A stretch of DNA of 64,000 nt from Gaiellasilicea sp963765705 (lineage in GTDB: Bacteria; Actinomycetota; Thermoleophilia; Gaiellales; Gaiellaceae): positions 1 through 64,000 of the forward strand of contig CAVXXJ010000001.1 of the NCBI GenBank assembly GCA_963765705.1, read 5' to 3'. This document shows positions 40,724 through 49,444 of the stretch, piece after piece. The notes under the pieces are model-generated. The model made no database searches. It had not been told where the DNA came from and was given only the letters and a program-made list of their open reading frames with translations. How positions within the stretch are numbered: the stretch's first letter is position 1; the number at the start of each line of letters is the position of its first letter. The position numbers and the translations under genes are program-made.

Positions 40724-41668
40724 ATGAGGAAGGTTGTTCTACTCGCCATGGCGGCGCTTGCCGCGCTGGCCGTGACGGCCGGGCCGGGCGCCGCGGCGCC
40801 GACGGCCACGGTGACCTCGAACGTCTGCAACGGCTGGGAAGCGGCCGGCACGGGAGCATTCGACAGTCTGTCGGCCCTGACCGCGCCCGCAGCCACGGCG
40901 CGCTCCGCGGGCAACGTGACGAAGGAGCCGAGCCTGAACGCCACCTACGAGGCGATGCCCGCGTCGGCGAACGGCAAGGGCAACTCGAAGTTCAAGACGA
41001 CCGTGCCCGTGTGGGTCCACGTGATCAGCGACGGCGCGACCGGCAACATCCCGCAGTCCGTCATCGACAAGCAGATGACGGTGCAGAACCTGGCCTTCGC
41101 CGGCGTCTACGGCGGCGCCAAGTCGGGCTTCTCGTTCACGCTCGCCGGGGTCACGCGAACGGACAACGCGGCCTGGTACTACGCCCGCGCCGGCGGCAAC
41201 GCCGAACGCGATATGAAGAAGACGCTCCACCGCGGCGGTTTCGAGACGCTGAACGTCTACACGAACCTCGCCGGCGGCTACCTCGGCTATGCCTATCTGC
41301 CGGGCCTTCCGGACTCGCACCTCTGGCAGGACGGGATCGTCCTCAACTGGGAGTCGATGCCGGACGCCTCGCCGACGTTCGAGGGCCTCTACGACCTCGG
41401 CTTCACGCTCGTGCACGAGGCAGGTCACTGGCTCAACCTCGAGCACACCTTCTACGGCGGCTGCAACGCGAAGGGCGACTACGTCGCCGACACGCCGCCG
41501 ATGCGGGTCCCGACCCGGGGCTGCCCCGAGGGCAAGGACACGTGCGCCGAGCCGGGGCTCGACCCGATCCACAACTACATGGACTACTCGGACGACCCCT
41601 GTTACAACCAGTTCACCGCGGGGCAGGTCGCCCGCATGCAGGACGCCTGGCTCTACCACCGGGCCTAG
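40724..41668 (+). CDS. Secreted M43 (pappalysin-type) zinc metalloprotease
   Basis: 314 residues, no indels. Signal peptide RKVVLLAMAALAALAVTAGPGAAA, a short pro-region, then the catalytic domain. The zinc site is HEAGHWLNLEH and the Met-turn is NYMDYSDD; conserved cysteines surround them (GGCNAKGDY, TRGCPEGKDTC, DPCYNQF). GGGGGAG lies about eight bases before the ATG. A strong hairpin follows the stop. Likely degrades extracellular protein. Confidence 0.9.
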   Translation: MRKVVLLAMAALAALAVTAGPGAAAPTATVTSNVCNGWEAAGTGAFDSLSALTAPAATARSAGNVTKEPSLNATYEAMPASANGKGNSKFKTTVPVWVHVISDGATGNIPQSVIDKQMTVQNLAFAGVYGGAKSGFSFTLAGVTRTDNAAWYYARAGGNAERDMKKTLHRGGFETLNVYTNLAGGYLGYAYLPGLPDSHLWQDGIVLNWESMPDASPTFEGLYDLGFTLVHEAGHWLNLEHTFYGGCNAKGDYVADTPPMRVPTRGCPEGKDTCAEPGLDPIHNYMDYSDDPCYNQFTAGQVARMQDAWLYHRA

Positions 41669-41674
41669 ATTGCG

Positions 41675-41700
41675 GCGGGGACGGCTTCGGCCGTCCCCGC
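41675..41700 (+). terminator. UUCG-tetraloop hairpin after the M43 protease
   Basis: GCGGGGACGGC-TTCG-GCCGTCCCCGC: eleven perfect base pairs closed by a C(UUCG)G tetraloop, six bases after the stop codon. It lacks a T-run but is very stable. It lies 17 bases before the tRNA gene. Confidence 0.65.
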
Positions 41701-41717
41701 TACACTCACGGATCCCC

Positions 41718-41790
<73 letters not shown>

Positions 41791-41830
41791 TGCTTTCCGT
41801 CGCGCAGGCACGGCTTTGTATGTTCTCCCG

Positions 41831-42247
41831 ATGGATCTGCACGACTGGCTGCTGTTCCTGCACGTGCTCGGCGCCTTCCTCGCCGTCGGCGCGCTGACCG
41901 CACTGTGGGCGCTCGTCCTCGGCATGCGCGGCTCGCCGCCGCTCCTCGACGCGCGCTCCGCAATGGTCTACGGCCGCACCGCCGGCATTCTCGTCGGGGT
42001 CGGGATGATGGTGGCGCTGATCTTCGGGATCTGGCTTGCGATCGACCTCGAGGCCTACAAGCTGTGGGACGCCTGGATCCTCATCTCGCTCGTGCTCTGG
42101 GCGATCGGGGGCGGGGCGGGCGGCCAGGCGGGCAAGGCGTTCGAGCGCGGACCGGAGGGCGTCGCGGCCGGGATTCGCTTCCAGGCGATCAACAGCGTCG
42201 CCGTGCTCGTCATCCTCGTACTGATGATCTGGAAGCCGGGCGCCTGA
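41831..42247 (+). CDS. Four-helix membrane protein, first of a pair
   Basis: 138 residues with four hydrophobic helices; starts HDWLLFLHVLGAFLAVGALTALW. The FLHVLGA motif recurs in the next gene. DUF2269-like by size and topology; function unknown. The ATG is six bases after TATGTT, suggesting a leaderless transcript that also covers the next gene. Confidence 0.65.
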   Translation: MDLHDWLLFLHVLGAFLAVGALTALWALVLGMRGSPPLLDARSAMVYGRTAGILVGVGMMVALIFGIWLAIDLEAYKLWDAWILISLVLWAIGGGAGGQAGKAFERGPEGVAAGIRFQAINSVAVLVILVLMIWKPGA

Positions 42248-42248
42248 G

Positions 42249-42713
42249 ATGCTGGCGGCGATCCGTCCCGACTCGGTCAACCTGCCCCTGTTCCTGCACG
42301 TGCTCGGCGCGATGCTCCTCGTGGGGGCGCTGCTGGCCGTCACCCTCACGACCGTCCTCGGCCGGCGGTCGCCGGCAAACGCGCCCGGCCTCGCCCGCTT
42401 CGGGCTGAAGACGCTGCTGCTCGGCGTCCTCCCTGCCTACATCCTGATGCGGATCGGTGCGCAGTGGACCGAGTCGGAGCAGAACTACCCGGAGGGATTC
42501 GAGGCCGGCTGGCTCGACGTCGGCTACATCACCGCCGACGCCGGCGCGCTGTTGATCCTGATCTCACTCATCCTGAGCGCGATCGGGTTGCGCCGCTTGC
42601 GGGACGGCTCCGAGAACGGCGTCGGCTTCGCCCGGATCGTCGGCGTGATCTGCGTCGTCCTCCTCGCCGCGTACATCGTCGCCGTCTGGGCGATGACGGC
42701 GAAGCCCGGCTAG
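42249..42713 (+). CDS. Four-helix membrane protein, second of a pair
   Basis: 154 residues, paralogous to the preceding gene, whose stop it follows by one base. PLFLHVLGAMLLVGALLAV is its first helix, with three more hydrophobic segments to the end. Probably forms a complex with its neighbour. No cofactor ligands are obvious beyond the conserved histidine of FLHVLGA. Confidence 0.65.
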   Translation: MLAAIRPDSVNLPLFLHVLGAMLLVGALLAVTLTTVLGRRSPANAPGLARFGLKTLLLGVLPAYILMRIGAQWTESEQNYPEGFEAGWLDVGYITADAGALLILISLILSAIGLRRLRDGSENGVGFARIVGVICVVLLAAYIVAVWAMTAKPG

Positions 42714-42717
42714 TCGC

Positions 42718-43737
42718 TCAGAGCCTGAGCGCGTCGAGCAGCTTCTCGACGTCCGCGGCCTCGCTGTAGGGCCCGATCGAGACGCGGAGCAGGCTTCTCC
42801 CCTCCCACGCCCGCACGACCACCTCGATCCGGTGCTCGTCGAAGAGCCGGCGCTGGAGCGCATCCGGATCGGGCGTATCGAGCTCGGACGCCCACATCTG
42901 CGGCGCCGGGTCGGGGCCGACCGGCGGCAGCCGGTCGTGGAACGACGCGGCGAGCCGGCGGCACCGCTCGAGGTCGAAGGACCTGTGCGCCTCGATCGCC
43001 GCCGGCACGGCGAGCGCCGCCGCGGGATCGCGAGTTCCCTGCCAGCCGTGGCGCCGGACGAAGCCCTCGTCGTAGCCCCACGAGACAACGAGCGGGTCGA
43101 TCCAGTCCTGGTGGTCGGGGCTCGCCCAGAGGAAGCCGGCGCCCTTCGGCGCGCACAGCCACTTGTGGCAGTTGCCGGCGTAGACATCCGCGCCGAGCCG
43201 GGTGAGATCGAGCGGGAGCTGCCCGGGCGCGTGCGCTCCGTCGACGATCGAAAGCGCGCCCGCCTCGCGTGCGGCGGCGCAGATCTCCGCCACCGGCAGC
43301 ACGAGCGCCGTCGGCGAGGTGATGTGGCTGACGAAGACGGCCTTCGTGCGCGGCCCGATCGCGTCCACGAGCTGGGCCGGCTCCGCGTAGACGAGCGTCG
43401 CGCCGACGAACTCCCAGGTTCGGGTGACGGCGCCGTACTCGTGTCTCGTCGTCAGCACCTCGTCCCCCGGCTCGAGCTGCAGCGAGCGGATGACCGCGTT
43501 CAGGCCGGCGGTCGCGTTGGGGACGAAGACGAGGTCGTCCGCGCGGGCCCCGATGAAGGCCGCCAGCGCGGCGCGCGCGTCCGCGGTCAGCTCGTGGAAG
43601 CGGCGCCCGAGGAACTCGACCGGGTTGAGCTCGAGCTCGCGCTGCAGCTCCTGGTAGCGCTCGAACACGGGCGCCGGGCACGCTCCGTAGCTGCCGTGGT
43701 TGAGGAACGTGACCTCGGGATCGAGCAGGAAATCCAA
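42718..43737 (-). CDS. Class V aminotransferase (isopenicillin N epimerase-like)
   Basis: 339 residues, no indels. PLP fold type I: TFLNHGSYGACPAPV at the start, FVPNATAGLNAVIRSL, IVDGAHAPGQLPLDL with the PLP aspartate, and AGNCHKWLCAPKG with the Schiff-base lysine. CefD-like proteins act as epimerases or cysteine-desulfurase-like lyases; no beta-lactam genes are near, so the substrate is open. Convergent with the preceding membrane pair. Confidence 0.85.
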   Translation of the reverse strand: MDFLLDPEVTFLNHGSYGACPAPVFERYQELQRELELNPVEFLGRRFHELTADARAALAAFIGARADDLVFVPNATAGLNAVIRSLQLEPGDEVLTTRHEYGAVTRTWEFVGATLVYAEPAQLVDAIGPRTKAVFVSHITSPTALVLPVAEICAAAREAGALSIVDGAHAPGQLPLDLTRLGADVYAGNCHKWLCAPKGAGFLWASPDHQDWIDPLVVSWGYDEGFVRRHGWQGTRDPAAALAVPAAIEAHRSFDLERCRRLAASFHDRLPPVGPDPAPQMWASELDTPDPDALQRRLFDEHRIEVVVRAWEGRSLLRVSIGPYSEAADVEKLLDALRL

Positions 43738-43754
43738 GTCGCTACTGTCTCACG

Positions 43755-45049
43755 GTGCGGAGCTTCCTCTCCAGCCTGAACCCGCGCCTGCCGCGCGCGG
43801 TGCAGCTCCTGCAGGCGGGCGGGCTGATGAATGCGTTCGGGAACGGCCTCGTCGTCCCCTTCCTGCTCATCTACCTGCACAACGAGCGCGGGATCGGGCT
43901 CGGCGTCGCCGGGCTGATCCTCGCCACGAACGCGGGCGTCAGCCTCGTCGCGGGTCCGGTCGTCCGGCGCCTTCGTCGACCGCGTCGGCGGCAAGACGAT
44001 GCTGACGATCGCGCTTGGCTTCCTCATGCTCGGCTTCGTCGCGTATGCGTTCGTCGAGAGCCCGTGGCACGGCTTCGCCGCGAGCGCCGTGACCGGGATC
44101 GGCAACGGCGCCTTCTGGCCGGCGCAGTCGACGCTGCTCGCCGGTCTCACGACGCGCGTCCAGCGCTCGGCGACGTTCGCGATGCAGCGAGTGGTGATGA
44201 ACCTCGGCATCGGCCTCGGCGGCGTCGCCGGCGGCTTCATCGCGACGGAGAGCTTCCGCGCGCTCTTCCTGCTGGATGCGCTCACCTTCGTCGCCTACGC
44301 AGCTGTGCTGACCGTCTTCGTGCACGAGCCCACCCACAAGGAGGCGCGCGCCGAGCGCTCCGGCAGCTACCGCACCGTCTTCCGCCACAAGGTCTTCATG
44401 GCGCTGCTGGTCCTCAACGCGCTCTACATCAGTGCCGGGATTGCACAGCTCGAGATCCTGCCGGCGTTCGCCAAGAACGAGGTCGGCGTCACCGAGCGAG
44501 GCATCGGCTGGCTCTTCTTCATCAACACGGCCGTCGTCGTGGTGCTGCAGCTACCGACGACCCGCCTCCTCGAGGGTCGGCGGCGCGTGCCCTTCCTCGC
44601 CCTCATCGGCGTCGTCTCCGCCGTCGCCTGGCTGCTCGTGCCCGCCAGCGACCTCTGGCTCTCGGGCGCCGCGGCATTCGCGTTGATCGCCCTCGCGGTC
44701 GCGGTGTTCGCAGTCGCCGAGTGCCTTCACGGCGCCGTGCAGCCCAGCGCTCGTGGTCGATCTCGCCGATCCGCGCTTGATCGGGCGCTACATGGCGATC
44801 TCGGCGCTCTCCTGGCAGGTCGGCTTCACCATCGGCCCCGCGGTCGGGGGCGCGCTGCTCGCGGCTTCGCCGACCGGGCTCTGGCTGACGATGGCCTCCG
44901 TCATGTTTGCCACGGGCGTCGCGATGCTCGCGCTCGAGCGCGGGTTGCCCGAGGGCCTGCGACGGGCGCCGCGCGGCGCGCATGCACAGGAGCCGGTCCC
45001 GCTGGCGGTCGTCGCACCAGACCCGGAAAGCGCCCAGTACGCCGGGTAG
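43755..45049 (+). CDS. MFS transporter, two frameshifts
   Basis: About 430 residues and 12 hydrophobic helices, of the drug-efflux type. N-terminal AVQLLQAGGLMNAFGNGLVVPFLL, the loop 2-3 region AFVDRVGGKTML after a frame change near 43,970, ALYISAGIAQLEILPAF, and LVDLADPRLIGRYMAIS after a second change near 44,745. GTG start six bases after TACTGT. Substrate unknown. Confidence 0.85.
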
Positions 45050-45091
45050 ACTTCGACACGATGCCGACGCTCGAGGACCCGCTCAGTACGT

Positions 45092-46078
45092 ATGCCCAAC
45101 CTGCCCCGCATCCGGCGGATCCGGTCGGGCTCCGGCGCGGTCCCGGCCGGCACGCTCGCTGAGCGCCATCCGCTCGAGCTCGCCGCACGCGGGCTGACCT
45201 GGCTCCACCTCGACCATCCCGACTCGGAGAGCGCGAACCAGCTCGCCGAGCGCTTCGGCTGGCATGAGCTCGACGTCGAGGACGTGCTCTCGAAGCGCCA
45301 GCGGCCGAAGATCGACGAGTACGCGGAGTACCTCTTCTTCGTCCTGCACTTCCCGGTCTACGACAAGGCGATCCAGCGGCTGAACGCGGCCGAGCTCGAC
45401 GTCTTCCTCGGGCCGGACTATCTCGTCACGCTCCCGAACGTCCCGCTGCTCCCGGTCACGCGCCTCTTCCACCGCTGCGAGGAGGACGAGCAGCTGCGCG
45501 AGGAGCTGTTCGCGAAGGGATCCGGCCGCGTCCTCTACGAGGTGCTCGACGACCTCTTCGACTACTGCTTCCCGATCCTCGACAAGATCGGGCACAAGCT
45601 CGACTCGGTCGAGGACGACATGTTCGAGCGCCGCGCCGAGGACGTCGTCCGCGACCTCTCGAACGTGAAGCAGGAGATCATCTCCTACCGCAAGATCATC
45701 AAGCCGGAGCGAACGACGCTGCGGCTGCTCGAGCGGCGAGTCGAGCGGTTCCTGCCCGAGGAGCTCGACCTCTACTTCGACGACATCGTCGACGGCGCCG
45801 AGCGGATCTGGGACCTCCTGGACAACTACAAGGAGGTCGTCGAGGGGCTCGAATCGACGAACGAGTCGGTGATCTCGCACCGCCAGAACGACGTCCTGCG
45901 CGTGCTGACGGTCTTCAGCGCGATCCTGCTGCCGCTCACCCTGGTCGCGAGCGTCTTCGGGATGAACGTCGACTTCCCGGGCTTCGGGTCGGGCACCGCG
46001 TTCTGGATCATCGTCGGCGCGATGATCGCAGTCGGCGCGAGCCTGCTCGGCTTCTTCCGCTGGAAGCGTTGGATCTGA
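45092..46078 (+). CDS. corA: CorA-family magnesium/cobalt transporter
   Basis: 328 residues, no indels. Cytoplasmic N-domain with WLHLDHPDSESANQL and FHELDVED-like residues, long helices, then two C-terminal membrane helices with the selectivity motif GMN in VFGMNVDFPG. An ATG at 45,061, preceded by TAGACT, lies in another frame, so an indel at the very start is possible. Confidence 0.9.
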   Translation: MPNLPRIRRIRSGSGAVPAGTLAERHPLELAARGLTWLHLDHPDSESANQLAERFGWHELDVEDVLSKRQRPKIDEYAEYLFFVLHFPVYDKAIQRLNAAELDVFLGPDYLVTLPNVPLLPVTRLFHRCEEDEQLREELFAKGSGRVLYEVLDDLFDYCFPILDKIGHKLDSVEDDMFERRAEDVVRDLSNVKQEIISYRKIIKPERTTLRLLERRVERFLPEELDLYFDDIVDGAERIWDLLDNYKEVVEGLESTNESVISHRQNDVLRVLTVFSAILLPLTLVASVFGMNVDFPGFGSGTAFWIIVGAMIAVGASLLGFFRWKRWI

Positions 46079-46126
46079 GCCGGGCGGCTTGACCAAGCGG
46101 TTGATCCGCACTTACCCTTGAGCTAG

Positions 46127-46276
46127 ATGTTCCGAGCGTTGTACAGGCGGATCGCCAGATTCCTCAACCGGGTCAACCGCACTCGATCCGAGTCATCCAC
46201 ATCCCAGGCCATACGGGAAGCCGAGCAACACCGCCGGGACGTCGAGGCTCGCTCGGGCGGCGGCTGGGGCGGCTAG
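46127..46276 (+). CDS. Small basic protein, 49 residues
   Basis: Begins FRALYRRIARFLNRVNR, an amphipathic basic helix, and ends ARSGGGWGG. Forty-nine bases after corA. No ribosome-binding site is obvious. Codon use matches the neighbours and the ending looks designed rather than random, but no family is recognised. Confidence 0.35.
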   Translation: MFRALYRRIARFLNRVNRTRSESSTSQAIREAEQHRRDVEARSGGGWGG

Positions 46277-46359
46277 CGAACTCGTCGCCCTGGACGAGAG
46301 CGTGACCGCGGCAGCTCTCGTCCCCGCGCCGACGGGCGTCGGACAGGTGGATGCGGCTT

Positions 46360-46533
46360 CTAGTCGCCGGTGCCCCCGAACATGTGTGTCGAGTCTCGCG
46401 AGTCAGGTGACCAGCGGCCTCTCGTCTTGCCGCAGTCGCGGCAACGCTCGTAGTTCACGTTGCCCTCAACGATCCGCTCCCACTGATGGCCGATGGGCCA
46501 CCGCAAGAAGCAGAGCCAGCGGGATTTACTCAC
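46360..46533 (-). CDS. Small zinc-ribbon-like protein, 57 residues
   Basis: GTG start; SKSRWLCFLRWPIGHQWER, then NYERCRDCGKTRGRW, a CxxC knuckle, and a polar tail ending FGGTGD. The HxW and YERCxxCGK pattern resembles small actinobacterial proteins with a single zinc knuckle. Codon use fits coding sequence. It fills most of an otherwise empty 550-base gap. Function unknown. Confidence 0.5.
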   Translation of the reverse strand: MSKSRWLCFLRWPIGHQWERIVEGNVNYERCRDCGKTRGRWSPDSRDSTHMFGGTGD

Positions 46534-46626
46534 ACGCCCAGGGTAAGACCTCGCGAGAAATCCTCAAGGGCTCCGCGCGCAGCGGCGTGCACTGCGAGCG
46601 ACGATTGCTACTCGTGCCGACCCGAG

Positions 46627-47430
46627 CTAGACGGCGACCGGTGCGAGGCTGACCCGCGGCTCGCGCAGCACCCGCCGCGCGTAGAGGCGCTCGTCGGCTG
46701 CGCGGTAGAGGGTCAGCGCGTTCTGGCCCTCGCGCGGGTATGCGGACCAACCGAACGTGACGAACGAGCCACCCTCACAGAGCTTCCGCTCGAGCCCGAC
46801 GGCGAGCTGCGCCGCCTGCTCGACGGAGTCGCACCGGCTCAGCACCGCGAACTCCTCGGCGCCGACCCGCGCGACGTCCGACTCGGCGTCGAGGCCGAGC
46901 GCGAGCGCGTCCGAGAGCTTGCGGAGCGCGGCGTCGCGATCCTCGTCGAAGCGGCTGGCATCGAGGTCGCCGACGAGCAGCGCGAAAGGCGTGCCCTGGG
47001 CCAGGCGACGGTCGATCGCGAGCTCGAACGCCCGAGTGTTCGGCAACCCGGTGACGACGTCCCGCTGGGCGAGAATCTGCAGATCGGCGTTCGCCCTGCG
47101 GTAGTGGGAGGCGAACCAGCCGAGCAGCGTCCCGATGGCGACGTAGTTGACGAGCCGGATCGGGGTCGAGATCGTGAAGATCTCGCTCGACGGCAGTGCG
47201 TGGTTCAAGAGCACGCCGACGGTGTACAGGCAGGTCGCAAGGCCACCGCCCGCCGCGCCCCACGCCGGCCCGAGCGACAGCGCGACCAGGGCGATCGCGA
47301 GATAGAAGAAGTGCGCGATCCCGAGCCCGGCATGCTCGAGGAGCAGGAACGCCACGAAGACCACCACGTAGATCGTGGCAGCCGCCGAGAGGAACAGCCT
47401 GTTCATCTGCGCCGCAGGCACCACTCGCAT
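46627..47430 (-). CDS. Membrane protein with a degenerate GGDEF domain
   Basis: 267 residues, no indels. Four hydrophobic N-terminal helices, then a GGDEF-like domain: RDVVTGLPNTRAFELAIDRRL, LVGDLDASRFDEDRDAALRKLSDALAL (split at LVGDLDASRF), and VARVGAEEFAVL. The active-site motif is GAEEF in place of GGDEF or GGEEF, and the usual FKxxND substrate segment is replaced, so catalysis is doubtful. It may be a c-di-GMP or protein sensor. Divergent from the patatin gene. Confidence 0.78.
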   Translation of the reverse strand: MRVVPAAQMNRLFLSAAATIYVVVFVAFLLLEHAGLGIAHFFYLAIALVALSLGPAWGAAGGGLATCLYTVGVLLNHALPSSEIFTISTPIRLVNYVAIGTLLGWFASHYRRANADLQILAQRDVVTGLPNTRAFELAIDRRLAQGTPFALLVGDLDASRFDEDRDAALRKLSDALALGLDAESDVARVGAEEFAVLSRCDSVEQAAQLAVGLERKLCEGGSFVTFGWSAYPREGQNALTLYRAADERLYARRVLREPRVSLAPVAV

Positions 47431-47582
47431 TCTCTTGCGTCCTGCACCGCGCGGCCTCACCCGAAAGAGGGACGCACCGCCTGGCCGGCAAGCGGACTTT
47501 CGATTGCACGGTTCACCGGAGCGACGCACAATGGAGGTTCGGTCTCCGGCGGTGCGGCCCGCCTCAACGAGAGGAGCTCCGC

Positions 47583-48647
47583 ATGGCCGCCACCGAGAAC
47601 TACGCCGATCTCGTCTTCGAAGGCGGAGGCGTGAAAGGGATCGGGCTCGCGGGTGCGCTCGCAACGCTGGAGGAGCGCGGCTATCAGCATCAGAACGTCG
47701 CCGGCACGTCTGCCGGCTCGATCAGCGCCGCTCTGCTCGCAGCCGGCTACACGGCCGCGGAGCTGCGCGAGATCATCCTCGAGCTCGACTACCGGCAGTT
47801 CCAGGACAAGGGCTGGGAGGACAAGGTGCCGCTGGTCGAGCGCTCGCTGAGCATGCTGCTCGACCTCGGCCTCTACGAAGGGAAGTTCTTCCTCGAATGG
47901 ATCCGCGAGCGGCTCGAGGCCAAGGGCGTCCGCACGTTCGCCGACCTCGTCCACCCCGACTACGCCGACGACCCCCGTTTCCGCTCCCGCCTGCAGGTGG
48001 TCGCCTCCGACGTCACGAAGCACGAGCTGCTCGTCCTCCCACGCGACGCGACCAAGCTCGGGATCGAGCCGGACGACCTGGAGGTCGCGCTCGCGGTGCG
48101 GATGAGCATGAGCATCCCCGTCTTCTTCGAGCCGGTCCGGTTCGAGAACCCGAAGACCGGCGAGACGCACGTCATCGTCGACGGCGGCATGCTCTCGAAC
48201 TACCCGGTCTGGCTGTTCGACTGCGACGACGGGACGCCGCCCGACTGGCCGACCTTCGGCATGCTGCTCGTCGAGCCGAAGCCGAGGGTCCCGATCGGTG
48301 CACGCCTGCCCAAGTCGAAGATGTCCGGGCACGGCGCCGGAGCGGTGATCGACTACGTGAAGGCGCTCGCCCAGACGATGATGGAGGCCCACGACCGGCT
48401 CTACGTCGAGCAGTCGAGCTACGCGCGCACGATTCCGATCCCGACGCTGGGCGTCGGCACGACCGAGTTCGACCTGAGCAAGAAGCGCGCGATGGAGCTG
48501 TACGACTCGGGCCGGAAGTCGGCCGAGAAGTTCATCGACAACTGGGACTTCGAGGCGTACATCGAGGAGTTCCGCACCGGCAAGAAGCACTCCCGCCGCG
48601 AGGCGCTGGTGGCCTCGATGAGCGGGCAGCGTGTCGCGACGGGTTAG
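47583..48647 (+). CDS. Patatin-like phospholipase
   Basis: 354 residues, no indels. Oxyanion hole FEGGGVKGIGLAGAL, nucleophile elbow VAGTSAGSISAALLAAG, and catalytic aspartate in VIVDGGMLSNYPV. GAGAGGAGCT-type purine run before the ATG. Cytoplasmic, no signal peptide. Acyl hydrolase activity is expected; the lipid substrate is unknown. Confidence 0.9.
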   Translation: MAATENYADLVFEGGGVKGIGLAGALATLEERGYQHQNVAGTSAGSISAALLAAGYTAAELREIILELDYRQFQDKGWEDKVPLVERSLSMLLDLGLYEGKFFLEWIRERLEAKGVRTFADLVHPDYADDPRFRSRLQVVASDVTKHELLVLPRDATKLGIEPDDLEVALAVRMSMSIPVFFEPVRFENPKTGETHVIVDGGMLSNYPVWLFDCDDGTPPDWPTFGMLLVEPKPRVPIGARLPKSKMSGHGAGAVIDYVKALAQTMMEAHDRLYVEQSSYARTIPIPTLGVGTTEFDLSKKRAMELYDSGRKSAEKFIDNWDFEAYIEEFRTGKKHSRREALVASMSGQRVATG

Positions 48648-48682
48648 GCCGGAGCGAAGCGACACTTCAGGGGTCTTGCGCG

Positions 48683-48712
48683 ATCGGAGTCTGCTTCCGC
48701 AGATTCCGATCT
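48683..48712. terminator. Hairpin between patatin and response regulator
   Basis: GATCGGAGTCTGC-TTCC-GCAGATTCCGATC: thirteen pairs, one of them G-T, between two convergent genes. No T-run. Probably ends both transcripts. Confidence 0.55.
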
Positions 48713-48722
48713 TGCGCGGAAA

Positions 48723-49355
48723 CTAGGAGATCAGCTCTTTGCGCAGGGCGGTTGCGACCGCCTGCGTGCGCGTCGAGACGCCGAGCTTGGCCATCGCAGC
48801 GCCGAGCTGCGTCCGTGCGGTGTCGGGCGAGATGAAGAGCTCGCGTCCGATCGTCTCGTTCGAATGGCCGTCGGCGAGGAGGCGGAGGACGTCCCGCTCT
48901 CTCACTGTGAGGCCGAGCTCACGGGCAGGGGTGGCGCGGATGAGAACGTCGGCGAGCGCAGGATCGATGTACATCCCGCCGCCGGCGACCGTCTCGAGCG
49001 CGCGGACGAGCGCGTCGAGCGGCGCGTCCTTGAGCACGAAGCCCCGAGCGCCGGCGTCCAGCGCCTCGGTGAGGAGCGCCCCGTCGCCGAATCCTGAATA
49101 GACGACGCAGGCGGACTGTGGCGTCGTGCGGGAGACCTGGCGAATCACGGCGGCACCGGCGACGAGCGGCATGCGCAGGTCGAGCACGGCGACAGAAGGG
49201 CGCTGCGACTCGACGAGCGCGATCGCCTCCTCGCCGTTTCGAGCGCGACCGACGACGCGAAATCCTTGCAGCTCGAGGTAGCGCGAGATGCTCTCGAGCA
49301 CGGGTGGATGGTCGTCGGCGACGACGCAGGTGGGCTTGGCCGCAGTGGAGCTCAC
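48723..49355 (-). CDS. LuxR/NarL-family response regulator
   Basis: 210 residues, no indels. Receiver domain CVVADDHPPVLESISRYLE with the acidic pair, VAVLDLRMPLVAG with the phospho-acceptor aspartate, and GFVLKDAPLDALV with the conserved lysine. C-terminal helix-turn-helix TVRERDVLRLLADGHSNETIGRELF. Divergent from the large sensor kinase at 49,445, its likely neighbour in signalling. Confidence 0.92.
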   Translation of the reverse strand: MSSTAAKPTCVVADDHPPVLESISRYLELQGFRVVGRARNGEEAIALVESQRPSVAVLDLRMPLVAGAAVIRQVSRTTPQSACVVYSGFGDGALLTEALDAGARGFVLKDAPLDALVRALETVAGGGMYIDPALADVLIRATPARELGLTVRERDVLRLLADGHSNETIGRELFISPDTARTQLGAAMAKLGVSTRTQAVATALRKELIS

Positions 49356-49444
49356 GTTCCAGTCGTCGGCCGACGACGTCAGAAGTTGAGCGAACCGAAG
49401 CGGAACCCTTCAAGTCTGAGCGGCCACGACCGATCACCGTAGGG

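Noticed and set aside
45061..45091. ATG at 45,061 as the true corA start
   Set aside because: It has a good TAGACT box but is in a different frame from corA; accepting it would need an unproven indel, so 45,092 was kept.
46374..46389. CGAACATGTGTGTC as a LexA box
   Set aside because: Only the left half-site matches; the right half is GTGTC rather than GTTCG, and it lies inside a small coding frame.
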